NCBI GenBank assembly: GCA_002455335.1
Contig: DKKP01000030.1
Location: 13,437-22,607 of the forward strand
Reading direction: 5' to 3'
Origin: Anaerolineales bacterium UBA6663
GTDB lineage: Bacteria; Chloroflexota; Anaerolineae; Anaerolineales; UBA6663
Length of the DNA: 9,171 nucleotides
This document shows, one piece after another, positions 1-5,653 of the stretch. Position 1 is the stretch's first letter. Each line of letters begins with the position of its first letter. A program made the position numbers and the translations under genes. A model generated the notes under the pieces. That model did not search any database and was not told the DNA's origin. It saw only the letters and a list, made by a program, of their open reading frames with translations.

Positions 1-48
1 CCGATCCCGCACAACGGCTGCCGACCGCCGAAGCGCCGTCGCATGTGA
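1..48 (+). CDS. rpsK: 30S ribosomal protein S11, C-terminal end (partial)
   Basis: The first 48 bases read in frame 1 as PIPHNGCRPPKRRRM followed by TGA. This matches the near-invariant C-terminus of S11 (usual form D-x-T-P-I-P-H-N-G-C-R-P-P-K-R-R-R-V). S11 is a platform protein of the small subunit that contacts 16S rRNA near the E site and the Shine-Dalgarno helix. Only 15 codons are present; the rest lies upstream of the window. Its position directly before rpsD and rpoA is the standard alpha-operon order and supports the call. The last residue is Met where Val is usual, which is unremarkable. Confidence 0.93.
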   Translation, partial: PIPHNGCRPPKRRRM

Positions 49-78
49 GGCGCCTGCGACGGCTATTGCGCCGTCGCA
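35..78 (+). promoter_or_regulatory. Two mutually exclusive 9-bp hairpins at the rpsK-rpsD junction
   Basis: The segment TGCGACGGC at 55-63 is perfectly complementary to two copies of GCCGTCGCA, one upstream at 35-43 and one downstream at 70-78. The two copies lie inside a 12-base direct repeat (33-44 and 68-79). Hairpin A (35-43 with 55-63, 11-nt loop) encloses the rpsK stop codon at 46-48. Hairpin B (55-63 with 70-78, 6-nt loop) lies wholly in the spacer. Both use 55-63, so only one can form at a time. A ribosome finishing rpsK would cover arm 35-43 and favour B. No U-tract follows either hairpin, so simple intrinsic termination is unlikely. The pairing is seen directly; any regulatory role is inference. 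Confidence 0.5.
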
Positions 79-128
79 TCGATCCGTGATTTCAGGTTGA
101 TCAGCGAATTTCGGAAGGACGAGACCGC

Positions 129-779
129 ATGGCGAAGTATACGGGCCCGGTTTGCCGGCTGTGCCGGCGCGAGGGCGAGAAGCTTTACCTCAAGGGCGCG
201 CGCTGTTTGTCAGTGAAGTGCCCGTTCGAGAAGCAAGACAATCGGCGCGATTTCGCGCCCGGACAGCATGGGCGCGATGCGCAGTTCAAGCGCAACCGCT
301 CATCCGACTTCCTGCAGCAGTTGCGCGAGAAGCAGAAGGCGCGCCGTGTCTATGGCGTGCTCGAGAGCCAGTTCCGCCGTTACTACCAGGAAGCCCTGAA
401 GAGCCGTGGCGTGACCGGCGTTGCGTTGCTCCAGATCCTCGAGCGCCGGCTCGATAACGTGGTCTACCGCCTCGGCTATGCGAGCAGCCGCGCGCAGGCG
501 CGTCAGCTCGTGGCCCATGGCCATATCAATGTCAACGGCCGCCGCAATAAGGCCCCGTCGTCGGTCTTGAAGATCGGTGACGTGGTCGAGGTGCGCCAGG
601 TCGCCGCGGGCCGGACCTACTTCCGTGACCTCAAGGCCATGGATGAGGGCCGCGCTGCGCCGGGATGGTTGATGCGCAATTGGAGCACGCTCTCCGGCCA
701 GGTCGCCAAGATGCCGCTCCGCGAAGACATCGACGCCAACCTCAACGAGCAGCTGATCGTCGAGTACTACTCGCGCTAG
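129..779 (+). CDS. rpsD: 30S ribosomal protein S4
   Basis: This 216-residue protein matches S4 along its whole length. S4 is a primary 16S rRNA binding protein that starts 30S assembly and lines the mRNA entry channel. The N-terminal domain has four cysteines (C9, C12, C26, C31) spaced as a zinc-binding knuckle, so this is a zinc-type (C+) S4. The S4 RNA-binding fold covers about residues 105-165 (RRLDNVVYRLGYA, then SRAQARQLVAHGHINVNG). The C-terminus ends in the typical EYYSR. The ATG is preceded by a good Shine-Dalgarno sequence, GGAAGGA at 113-119. The gene lies 80 nt after rpsK and 55 nt before rpoA, probably cotranscribed. In several bacteria S4 represses its own operon; a site for this here is unproven, though the structured upstream spacer is a candidate. 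Confidence 0.98.
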   Translation: MAKYTGPVCRLCRREGEKLYLKGARCLSVKCPFEKQDNRRDFAPGQHGRDAQFKRNRSSDFLQQLREKQKARRVYGVLESQFRRYYQEALKSRGVTGVALLQILERRLDNVVYRLGYASSRAQARQLVAHGHINVNGRRNKAPSSVLKIGDVVEVRQVAAGRTYFRDLKAMDEGRAAPGWLMRNWSTLSGQVAKMPLREDIDANLNEQLIVEYYSR

Positions 780-791
780 TCGCTGGTGAGG

Positions 792-813
792 CGGGCCGGC
801 TCCGGCCGGCTCG
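792..813 (+). promoter_or_regulatory. 9-bp hairpin with UCCG tetraloop between rpsD and rpoA
   Basis: The arms CGGGCCGGC (792-800) and GCCGGCTCG (805-813) pair over nine positions, including one G-U wobble. They close a UCCG loop on a C-G pair, which is the c(UNCG)g class of extra-stable tetraloop. No T-run follows, so this is not a classical intrinsic terminator. The structure ends just before the purine-rich Shine-Dalgarno region of rpoA (GGGGAAAGAGG, about 816-826). It could stabilise or process the mRNA, or tune the ratio of rpoA to ribosomal protein expression. The structure is seen; the role is inferred. Confidence 0.5.
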
Positions 814-834
814 ACGGGGAAAGAGGATACCGAT

Positions 835-1839
835 ATGAGCGTCATTGGCAATATGGTGTTGCCGAAGATCGAGGGCGATAGCATCTCGCGTAATTACGGG
901 AAGTTCATCGTCAGCCCGCTCGAGAGCGGCTATGGCACCACGCTCGGCAATGCGTTGCGCCGTGTGCTGCTGTCGTCGCTCGAGGGTGCGTCGGTCACGT
1001 CCGTGCGTGTCTCGGATGTGCCGCATGAATTCTCGGACATTCCGGGCGTCAAAGAAGACATGACGCAGCTGTTGCTGCAGGTCAAACAGCTGCGCCTTGT
1101 GCTCCACCAGGGCGAGACGGCGCGTCTGCGCCTCGACGTCCAGGGCGAAGGCCAGGTCACCGCGGCCGACATCGTTGCGCCGGCCGAGGTCGAGATCGTC
1201 AACCCCGATCTCTATCTCTTCACGGCCGACAACGACAAGGCCAGGCTTGAGATCGAGATGACCGTTCAGCGCGGCCGCGGCTACTCGCCGTCGGACGAGC
1301 GCGGGCGGTTGCCGATCGGCGAAGTGCCGGTGGACGCGATCTTCAGCCCGATCAAGCGCGTCGCCTTCGAAGTCCAACGCGCACGCGTCGGCCAGAACAC
1401 GAACTACGACAAGCTCGTGATCGAGATCTGGACCGATGGCACGATCCGGCCCGAAACGGCCCTGAAGTCGTCGGCCCAGATGCTGATGGCGCACCTCCGG
1501 CTTGTGGCGGGCGTCACCGAGGAGAGCCTGGCTCCGGCCGCGCCGGTCGAAGAGGCCCCGCGGATGTCGAGCGAGATCTATGAGATGCCGATCGAGAACC
1601 TCGATCTTTCGGTGCGCGTGTTCAACTCGCTCAAGCGCACCGGCATCACGACGGTCGGTGAAGTGCTCGACATGCTCAACAAGGGCGAGGAGGCCATGCT
1701 GGCCATCCGCAACTTCGGCGACAAGAGCCTCGACGAGCTGCGCGTCAAGCTGCTCGAGAAGGGCTATCTGAAGGAACAAGATCCGGGTGCGACGGCTGCC
1801 CCAGCGGCTGCGGCGCCTGAGTTGGAGAACGCATCATGA
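835..1839 (+). CDS. rpoA: DNA-directed RNA polymerase subunit alpha
   Basis: This 334-residue protein is the alpha subunit of RNA polymerase, which dimerises to nucleate the core enzyme and whose C-terminal domain contacts UP elements and activators. The N-terminal dimerisation domain (about 1-230) carries the conserved GYGTTLGNALRRVLLSSLEG (residues 32-51). A linker of about 20 residues leads to the alpha-CTD (about 252-312), with two helix-hairpin-helix-like segments. The DNA-contacting residues equivalent to E. coli R265 and N268 appear intact (R261 in LSVRVFNSL, and N264), as does K297 in NFGDKSLDEL. After the CTD comes a 22-residue Ala/Pro-rich tail. The ATG has a strong Shine-Dalgarno sequence (GAAAGAGG) upstream. 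The stop overlaps the rplQ start as ATGA, indicating translational coupling. Confidence 0.98.
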   Translation: MSVIGNMVLPKIEGDSISRNYGKFIVSPLESGYGTTLGNALRRVLLSSLEGASVTSVRVSDVPHEFSDIPGVKEDMTQLLLQVKQLRLVLHQGETARLRLDVQGEGQVTAADIVAPAEVEIVNPDLYLFTADNDKARLEIEMTVQRGRGYSPSDERGRLPIGEVPVDAIFSPIKRVAFEVQRARVGQNTNYDKLVIEIWTDGTIRPETALKSSAQMLMAHLRLVAGVTEESLAPAAPVEEAPRMSSEIYEMPIENLDLSVRVFNSLKRTGITTVGEVLDMLNKGEEAMLAIRNFGDKSLDELRVKLLEKGYLKEQDPGATAAPAAAAPELENAS

Positions 1840-2234
1840 GGCACGGAGTCGCCGGCTCGAAACTGGGCCGGACCACTGCGCAGCGTAACGGTCTGCGCAA
1901 AACCATGATCTCGCAGTTGATCACGCATGAGCGGATCGAGACGACCGAGGCGAAGGCCAAGTTCATCCGCAGCGAGGTCGAGAAGCTCGTCACCACCGCC
2001 AAGCGCGGGCTCAAGGCCGGCGAGGCCGAGGGCAAAGCGGGCAAGCTTGGCGTTGCGAACGCCCGCGCGCTGGCCGCCACCCGTGTGACGAGCAAAGACG
2101 TGGTCAAGAAGTTGTTTGAAACCATCGCGCCGCGCTATGCAAAGCGCGCCGGCGGGTACACACGGATCCTCAAGGTCGGCCCGCGCAAGGGCGATGCCGC
2201 CGCGATGGCCGTGATCGAGTTCGTCGAGGAATAG
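1836..2234 (+). CDS. rplQ: 50S ribosomal protein L17
   Basis: This 132-residue L17 is a large-subunit protein that binds 23S rRNA near the exit-tunnel side. The N-terminal signature MRHGVAGSKLGRTTAQRNGLRKTM and the following LITHERIETTEAKAK are diagnostic of the family. The C-terminus GGYTRILKVGPRKGDAAAMAVIEFVE is equally typical. It is slightly longer than the shortest L17 proteins because of an Ala/Gly/Lys-rich stretch near residues 58-82, which is common in the family. The start ATG overlaps the rpoA stop by four bases (ATGA), and its ribosome binding site (GGAG at 1824-1827) lies inside rpoA. Translation is therefore very probably coupled to rpoA. Confidence 0.97.
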   Translation: MRHGVAGSKLGRTTAQRNGLRKTMISQLITHERIETTEAKAKFIRSEVEKLVTTAKRGLKAGEAEGKAGKLGVANARALAATRVTSKDVVKKLFETIAPRYAKRAGGYTRILKVGPRKGDAAAMAVIEFVEE

Positions 2235-2254
2235 CCGCGAGGCATGCCTCGCGG
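2235..2254 (+). promoter_or_regulatory. 20-bp perfect palindrome immediately after rplQ
   Basis: Starting at the base after the rplQ stop, the arms CCGCGAGGCA (2235-2244) and TGCCTCGCGG (2245-2254) form a perfect 20-bp palindrome. In RNA this gives a stem of about 8 bp with a 4-nt loop. It is followed by a G-rich run rather than a T-run, so it is not a textbook terminator. Possible roles are a 3' stability element for the rplQ end of the mRNA, partial attenuation before truA, or a protein-binding dyad in DNA. No clear Shine-Dalgarno sequence precedes truA, so the structure may affect truA translation. The palindrome is certain; its function is inference. Confidence 0.5.
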
Positions 2255-2283
2255 GGGCGCGTTCGGCGCTCGTACGACACGGC

Positions 2284-3018
2284 ATGCGTTATCGAGCCTC
2301 CGTCGAGTACGACGGCACCGGGTTTGAAGGGTTCCAGCGCCAGGCGCGCGGGCACCGAACGGTGCAGGGCGAGCTTGAGGCGGCCCTGGTGAAGATTGGA
2401 TGGCGCGGCACGTCGCTTCTCGCGGCAGGCCGCACTGACAGCGGAGTGCATGCGCGGGGGCAGGTCATCGCCTTCGATCATGATTGGCGACACTCGCCAG
2501 AGGCGCTCATTCGGGCGCTCAACAGCTATTTGCCGACCGAGATCTCACTTCGGGAGGCGGCGGTTGTCGAGGCGGGGTTTCACCCGCGCTATCATGCGCG
2601 GGGACGCCGGTACGTTTACACGGTGTACCAGGGGCCGCAACGGGCGGCCTTGCGCGATCGGTACGCCTGGCATGTGGTCGAGCCGCTCAACGGCGTCGCC
2701 CTGGCCGAGGCCAGCGCGGCGCTGATCGGTCAGCACGACTTTGCGACCTTCGGCACCGACCCCGATGAGGGGGAAAACACGGTGCGGACGGTGCAGGTGG
2801 CCGAATGGCTCGACGAGGCTGATGCGTGGCGCTTTGTGATCCAGGCCGATGCTTTCTTGTTCCGTATGGTGCGGAGCATCATGGGAGCGTTGGTGAGGGT
2901 CGGGAGTGGCGCGTTGGAGGTCGACCGGTTTCGAGCGCTCCTCGAGGCGCGTGACCGGAGCCAATGCCCGCCGCTCGCACCGGCGCGCGGGCTGTGTCTG
3001 GAAGAGGTGCTGTATTGA
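2284..3018 (+). CDS. truA: tRNA pseudouridine(38-40) synthase TruA
   Basis: This 244-residue enzyme isomerises uridines 38, 39 and 40 in the anticodon stem-loop of many tRNAs to pseudouridine. The catalytic motif AAGRTDSGVHARGQ sits at residues 47-60, with the nucleophilic aspartate at D52. The N-terminal strand (MRYRASVEYDGTGFEGFQRQ) and the late FLFRMVRSIMGALVRVG block (191-207) are both characteristic. HDFATFGT (151-158) matches the conserved mid-region. Length is normal for the family. It sits 49 nt after rplQ and 79 nt before rplM, as in many alpha-operon tails, and is probably cotranscribed. The ATG start lacks an obvious Shine-Dalgarno sequence but begins exactly at the conserved N-terminus. 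Confidence 0.96.
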   Translation: MRYRASVEYDGTGFEGFQRQARGHRTVQGELEAALVKIGWRGTSLLAAGRTDSGVHARGQVIAFDHDWRHSPEALIRALNSYLPTEISLREAAVVEAGFHPRYHARGRRYVYTVYQGPQRAALRDRYAWHVVEPLNGVALAEASAALIGQHDFATFGTDPDEGENTVRTVQVAEWLDEADAWRFVIQADAFLFRMVRSIMGALVRVGSGALEVDRFRALLEARDRSQCPPLAPARGLCLEEVLY

Positions 3019-3097
3019 GACGCGGCGGGCCTGCGGGCGGCCGTGACGACAAGCAGATCGGGGCTAGCAAGGCGTCAAGGCCGGAGAGAGCCCGGGA

Positions 3098-3532
3098 GTG
3101 GTGAGAGTGAACAAGACGTATGTGTTGAAGCAGAAGGACGTGCAGCGCGAGTGGATCGTGGTCGATGCGGCCGATCAGAACCTCGGTCGTCTGGCTACAA
3201 AGATCGCACAACTGCTGCGCGGCAAGCACAAGCCGACCTTCCAGCCCGGTCTTGATACCGGCGATTTCGTGGTGGTGATCAACGCCGAGAAGATCACGGT
3301 CACGGGCGGCAAGATGGAGGAGAAGGAGTACTACGACTACTCCGGTTTCCCGGGCGGCCTGCGCATCACGACCCTGCGCGATCAACTGGCCAAGCATCCC
3401 GATCGTGTGGTTACGCACGCCGTCAAGGGCATGCTGCCGCATAATCGGCTCGGCCGACAGTTGATCAAGAAACTCAAGGTCTATGCCGGCCCTGAGCACC
3501 CGCATAAAGCCCAGCAGCCCAAGGCCGCCTGA
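3098..3532 (+). CDS. rplM: 50S ribosomal protein L13
   Basis: This protein of 144 residues (141 if the later start is used) is L13, an early-assembling large-subunit protein. Diagnostic stretches are [42 protein letters not shown], and [23 protein letters not shown]. The start is GTG and is ambiguous: GTG at 3098, 3101 and 3107 are all in frame. GTG at 3107 gives MNKTYVLKQ, closer to usual L13 N-termini, and has GGGAG at 3094-3098 upstream. GTG at 3098 has GGAGAG at 3083-3088. I keep the longest form for the coordinates, but the shorter form is at least as likely. rpsI follows after 28 nt, the nearly universal L13-S9 pairing. Confidence 0.96.
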   Translation: MVRVNKTYVLKQKDVQREWIVVDAADQNLGRLATKIAQLLRGKHKPTFQPGLDTGDFVVVINAEKITVTGGKMEEKEYYDYSGFPGGLRITTLRDQLAKHPDRVVTHAVKGMLPHNRLGRQLIKKLKVYAGPEHPHKAQQPKAA

Positions 3533-3560
3533 GGCGCACGAGAAGGACTGACCAGAACTT

Positions 3561-3956
3561 ATGGCGACGACACAATACTTCGAGGGCATCGGCCGACGCA
3601 AGAGCAGCTCGGCAAGGGCGCGTCTGACCAGCGGCAGCGGCACGATCGTGTGCAACAGCCGCACTGGCGCCGACTATTTCCCGCGCATGGGCGATCTGGA
3701 CGCCGTGGTCGGCCCGCTGACCACGACCGGCCTGGCTGACAAATTCGACGTCAGCATCAAGGTTGAGGGCGGCGGCGTCACCGGTCAGGTCGGCGCGGCC
3801 AAGCTGGCCGTGGCCCGCGCGCTGCTCAAGCTCGATCCCGAGCTGCGCAAGGCGCTCCGAAAGAGCGGCTTCCTGACACGCGACGACCGCGAGAAGGAAC
3901 GCAAGAAGCCTGGTCTCAAGCGCGCCCGCAAGGCCCCGACTTACACCAAGCGCTGA
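3561..3956 (+). CDS. rpsI: 30S ribosomal protein S9
   Basis: This 131-residue S9 is a head protein of the small subunit whose C-terminal tail reaches the P-site tRNA anticodon region. The N-terminal YFEGIGRRKSSSARARL and the GGGVTGQVGAAKLAVARALL block (residues 74-93) are typical. LTRDDREKERKKPGLKRARKAP near the end is near-invariant in the family. The tail ends APTYTKR where many S9 proteins have APQYSKR or APQFSKR; the terminal Lys-Arg that approaches the tRNA is retained. A purine-rich ribosome binding site (AGAAGGA, about 3541-3547) precedes the ATG. It is the last gene of the ribosomal block; hairpins follow within 10 nt. Confidence 0.97.
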   Translation: MATTQYFEGIGRRKSSSARARLTSGSGTIVCNSRTGADYFPRMGDLDAVVGPLTTTGLADKFDVSIKVEGGGVTGQVGAAKLAVARALLKLDPELRKALRKSGFLTRDDREKERKKPGLKRARKAPTYTKR

Positions 3957-3960
3957 GTTT

Positions 3961-3979
3961 GCGCCGCTTTGCGGCGTTA
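3961..3979 (+). terminator. Weak hairpin after rpsI, possible transcription terminator
   Basis: CGCCGC (3962-3967) and GCGGCG (3971-3976) pair perfectly around a TTT loop, with an extra G-T pair at the base (3961/3977). Only a short TTAT follows, so termination by this hairpin alone would be inefficient. Its place just after the last ribosomal gene, and just before a larger inverted repeat, supports a role in ending the operon transcript. Confidence 0.45.
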
Positions 3980-3981
3980 TG

Positions 3982-4043
3982 AACGACGAACGATAAAGGA
4001 CGAAGGTCTCGCCGGATCCGGCGTGCCTTCGTCCTTCGTCGTT
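3982..4043. repeat. Nested inverted repeat, 18 bp of stem with a 7-nt bulge
   Basis: The left arm is AACGACGAA (3982-3990), a 7-nt insertion (3991-3997), then GGACGAAGG (3998-4006). The right arm is CCTTCGTCC (4026-4034) followed directly by TTCGTCGTT (4035-4043). Each half matches perfectly. The loop contains a separate perfect 14-bp palindrome, CGCCGG-AT-CCGGCG (4010-4023). The hexamer GACGAA/TTCGTC occurs twice in each arm and again at 4056-4061. It may work as a strong terminator or insulator between rpsI and mazG, although no T-run follows. Its composition also looks like a dispersed intergenic repeat. Genome copy number cannot be judged from this window. Confidence 0.65.
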
Positions 4044-4079
4044 GGCGCTTCGCGATTCGTCTTCAGGTAAACTCGCTCC
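4042..4079 (+). promoter_or_regulatory. Possible promoter giving a leaderless mazG transcript
   Basis: TAAACT at 4068-4073 matches 5 of 6 positions of a sigma70-type -10 box (TATAAT, with T4 and A5 also in place by composition if scored loosely; strictly it is an A-rich near match). TTGGCG at 4042-4047 is a weak -35 candidate at a long 20-bp spacing. Six bases separate the -10 from the ATG at 4080, so a start at normal distance would fall on or next to the ATG. No Shine-Dalgarno sequence lies upstream; the best is CAGG at 4064-4067. Together these suggest leaderless transcription. The -35 is poor and the assignment rests on inspection only. Confidence 0.3.
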
Positions 4080-5567
4080 ATGGGCATCATCACAATCGTT
4101 GGGCTTGGGCCGGGGGATCCCGGTGACCTTTCACGCGCAGCGTGGGAGGCATTGACATCGGCGCCGGAGGTGTGGGTCCGCACCGCACGCCATCCGACCC
4201 TGTCCGGGCTGCCTGCGTCGGTCAAACTACAGAGCTTCGACGACGTCTACGAGACCACGCCAGACTTCGCTCAGGTGTATGGTTCGATCAGCGAGCGCGT
4301 CCTCGAGCTTGGTGCACGCCCCGAAGGCGTGGTCTTCGCCGTCCCGGGACACCCCCTCGTGGCCGAGCGCTCGGTCCAATTGATCCGGGTCGGGGCAGCT
4401 GAGCGTGGCCTGACGCTGCGTGTCATCGCCGGGTTGTCGTTCATCGAGCCGACACTCACGGCCCTGGGCGTCGATGCCCTGCCGGGCCTGCAGATCGTCG
4501 ATGGCATCGACGTCGGCGCGCTGCATCATCCGAACTTCCACGCCGATCTGCCGGCGCTTGTCGCGCAGGTGTACTCGGCCGAGATCGCCAGTCAGGTCAA
4601 GCTGACGCTGATGAACCAATACCCGGACGAGCATCCTGTGCAGCTCATCCATGGCGCCGGTACGGCCGACGTGCGCGTCGAGTCGCTGGCGTTGTACGAG
4701 ATCGACCGCAGCCCGCACATCGCCCATCTGACCTCGTTGTACGTAACCCCGCTTCCGCGGCGCAGTTCGTTCGAGGCGCTTCAGGAGATCATCGCGCACC
4801 TGCGCGCGCCCGAGGGCTGCCCGTGGGATCGCAAACAGACCCATTTGACCTTGCGGCGCCATCTGCTCGAAGAGGCCCACGAGACCTTGCACGCTCTCGA
4901 CCTCGAGGACGTCGACAAGATGCGCGAGGAGTTCGGCGATCTGCTGCTGCAGATCGTGCTCCACGCCCAGGTCGCCATCGATGAGGGCGAGTTCACCATG
5001 CAAGACGTGATCGCCGAGCTCAACGCCAAGCTCATCCGCCGCCACCCGCACGTCTTTGGCGACGTCGTTGCCGAGAACGCCGAAGCCGTTGTGACCACCT
5101 GGGAGGCCGTCAAGGCCGCCGAGCGCGAGGCGCAACGCGCCACCGACGGCCAGTCCGCCGCCGACCCACAGGCCGAAGGGCTACTCGACAGTGTGCCGCC
5201 AGGCCTGCCGGCGCTTGCCCAGGCCGAGCTCTACCAAAAGCGCGCCGCCAAGGTCGGCTTCGACTGGCCCGATATCTCTGGCCCGCGTGCCAAAGTCAGT
5301 GAGGAAATCGCCGAGATCGAGGCCGAGGCCGACCCCGACAGCCGCGGACGTGAAATGGGCGACCTGTTGTTCTCGGTGGTCAACTGGGCGCGCTGGCTCA
5401 AGGTCGATCCGGAAACCGCGCTGCGCGAGTCGAACCTACGCTTTGCGCGGCGCTTCCGCCAGGTCGAACTTGCCGCGGCGACCGCCGGCCGCGACCTGCA
5501 TGCCATGACCCTGGCCGAGCTCGACGCCCTGTGGGACGAGGCGAAACGCGTGGAGCGAGGGGCCTAG
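4080..5567 (+). CDS. mazG: Tetrapyrrole methylase-like / MazG nucleoside triphosphate pyrophosphohydrolase fusion (YabN type)
   Basis: This 495-residue protein has two parts. Residues 1-225 are a SAM-dependent tetrapyrrole methylase-like domain (IVGLGPGDPGDLS at 6-18; VFAVPGHPLVAE at 85-96). Residues about 230-490 are a tandem MazG pyrophosphohydrolase that hydrolyses (d)NTPs to NMP and pyrophosphate, a housecleaning activity. The first MazG repeat holds the metal-binding set E264, E265, E268 (LLEEAHE) and E283, E284, D287 (REEFGD), after the family signature CPWDRKQTH (247-255). The second repeat keeps EExxE (408-412) and ExxD (425-428). Length and order match B. subtilis YabN; E. coli MazG lacks the methylase part. 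The methylase substrate in such fusions is not established. It is separated from rpsI by hairpins and probably transcribed alone. Confidence 0.94.
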   Translation: MGIITIVGLGPGDPGDLSRAAWEALTSAPEVWVRTARHPTLSGLPASVKLQSFDDVYETTPDFAQVYGSISERVLELGARPEGVVFAVPGHPLVAERSVQLIRVGAAERGLTLRVIAGLSFIEPTLTALGVDALPGLQIVDGIDVGALHHPNFHADLPALVAQVYSAEIASQVKLTLMNQYPDEHPVQLIHGAGTADVRVESLALYEIDRSPHIAHLTSLYVTPLPRRSSFEALQEIIAHLRAPEGCPWDRKQTHLTLRRHLLEEAHETLHALDLEDVDKMREEFGDLLLQIVLHAQVAIDEGEFTMQDVIAELNAKLIRRHPHVFGDVVAENAEAVVTTWEAVKAAEREAQRATDGQSAADPQAEGLLDSVPPGLPALAQAELYQKRAAKVGFDWPDISGPRAKVSEEIAEIEAEADPDSRGREMGDLLFSVVNWARWLKVDPETALRESNLRFARRFRQVELAAATAGRDLHAMTLAELDALWDEAKRVERGA

Positions 5568-5613
5568 GGCGAGGAGCGTGGGAGAGTCGCCCCACGCCCC
5601 ACGCCTCTTGCCC
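5567..5613. repeat. Imperfect inverted repeat overlapping the mazG stop, with tandem CCCCACG
   Basis: GGGCGAGGAGCGTGGG (5567-5582) and CCCACGCCTCTTGCCC (5598-5613) are near-complementary over 16 positions, with mismatches or wobbles near the middle. The left arm begins on the last base of the mazG TAG. The right side contains a perfect tandem repeat of CCCCACG (5590-5596 and 5597-5603), so the left arm can pair in two registers. Only TTC follows, so this is a poor intrinsic terminator by the U-tract rule. It could still end mazG mRNA. It may also belong to a dispersed intergenic repeat family; copy number cannot be seen here. Confidence 0.45.
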
Positions 5614-5653
5614 TTCATCGATCGATCAACCAACCGCGGCCCCTGGAGACACT

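Noticed and set aside
742..1779. Long - strand open frame of 345 codons opposite rpoA
   Set aside because: It is fully antisense to a certain gene. The product is rich in Arg, Asp, His and Leu with no recognisable domain, as expected for a shadow frame in G+C-rich coding DNA.
3019..3097. Structured leader upstream of rplM
   Set aside because: Only 4-bp G/C pairings such as GGCC-GGCC are apparent, which is expected by chance at this composition.
2879..3664. - strand open frame of 261 codons across truA, rplM and rpsI
   Set aside because: It runs through three certain genes and their spacers with no recognisable motif.
3982..4043. CRISPR repeat or insertion sequence end
   Set aside because: There is only one inverted unit with no regular spacers, and no transposase gene or target duplication is visible nearby.
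4227..5135. - strand open frame of 302 codons opposite mazG
   Set aside because: It lies wholly inside the conserved methylase-MazG gene, has no plausible ribosome binding site or domain, and is explained by codon bias.
4080..5567. MazG as part of a MazEF-like toxin-antitoxin system
   Set aside because: No mazE or mazF is adjacent. The protein is the YabN-type methylase-MazG fusion, which is a housecleaning enzyme, so the shared name is not evidence.
5531..5653. N-terminal extension of the amidohydrolase by 41 residues
   Set aside because: The extension overlaps the mazG end and translates the inverted repeat into Gly/Arg/Pro-rich sequence. ATG 5654 has a ribosome binding site and the family-typical start.
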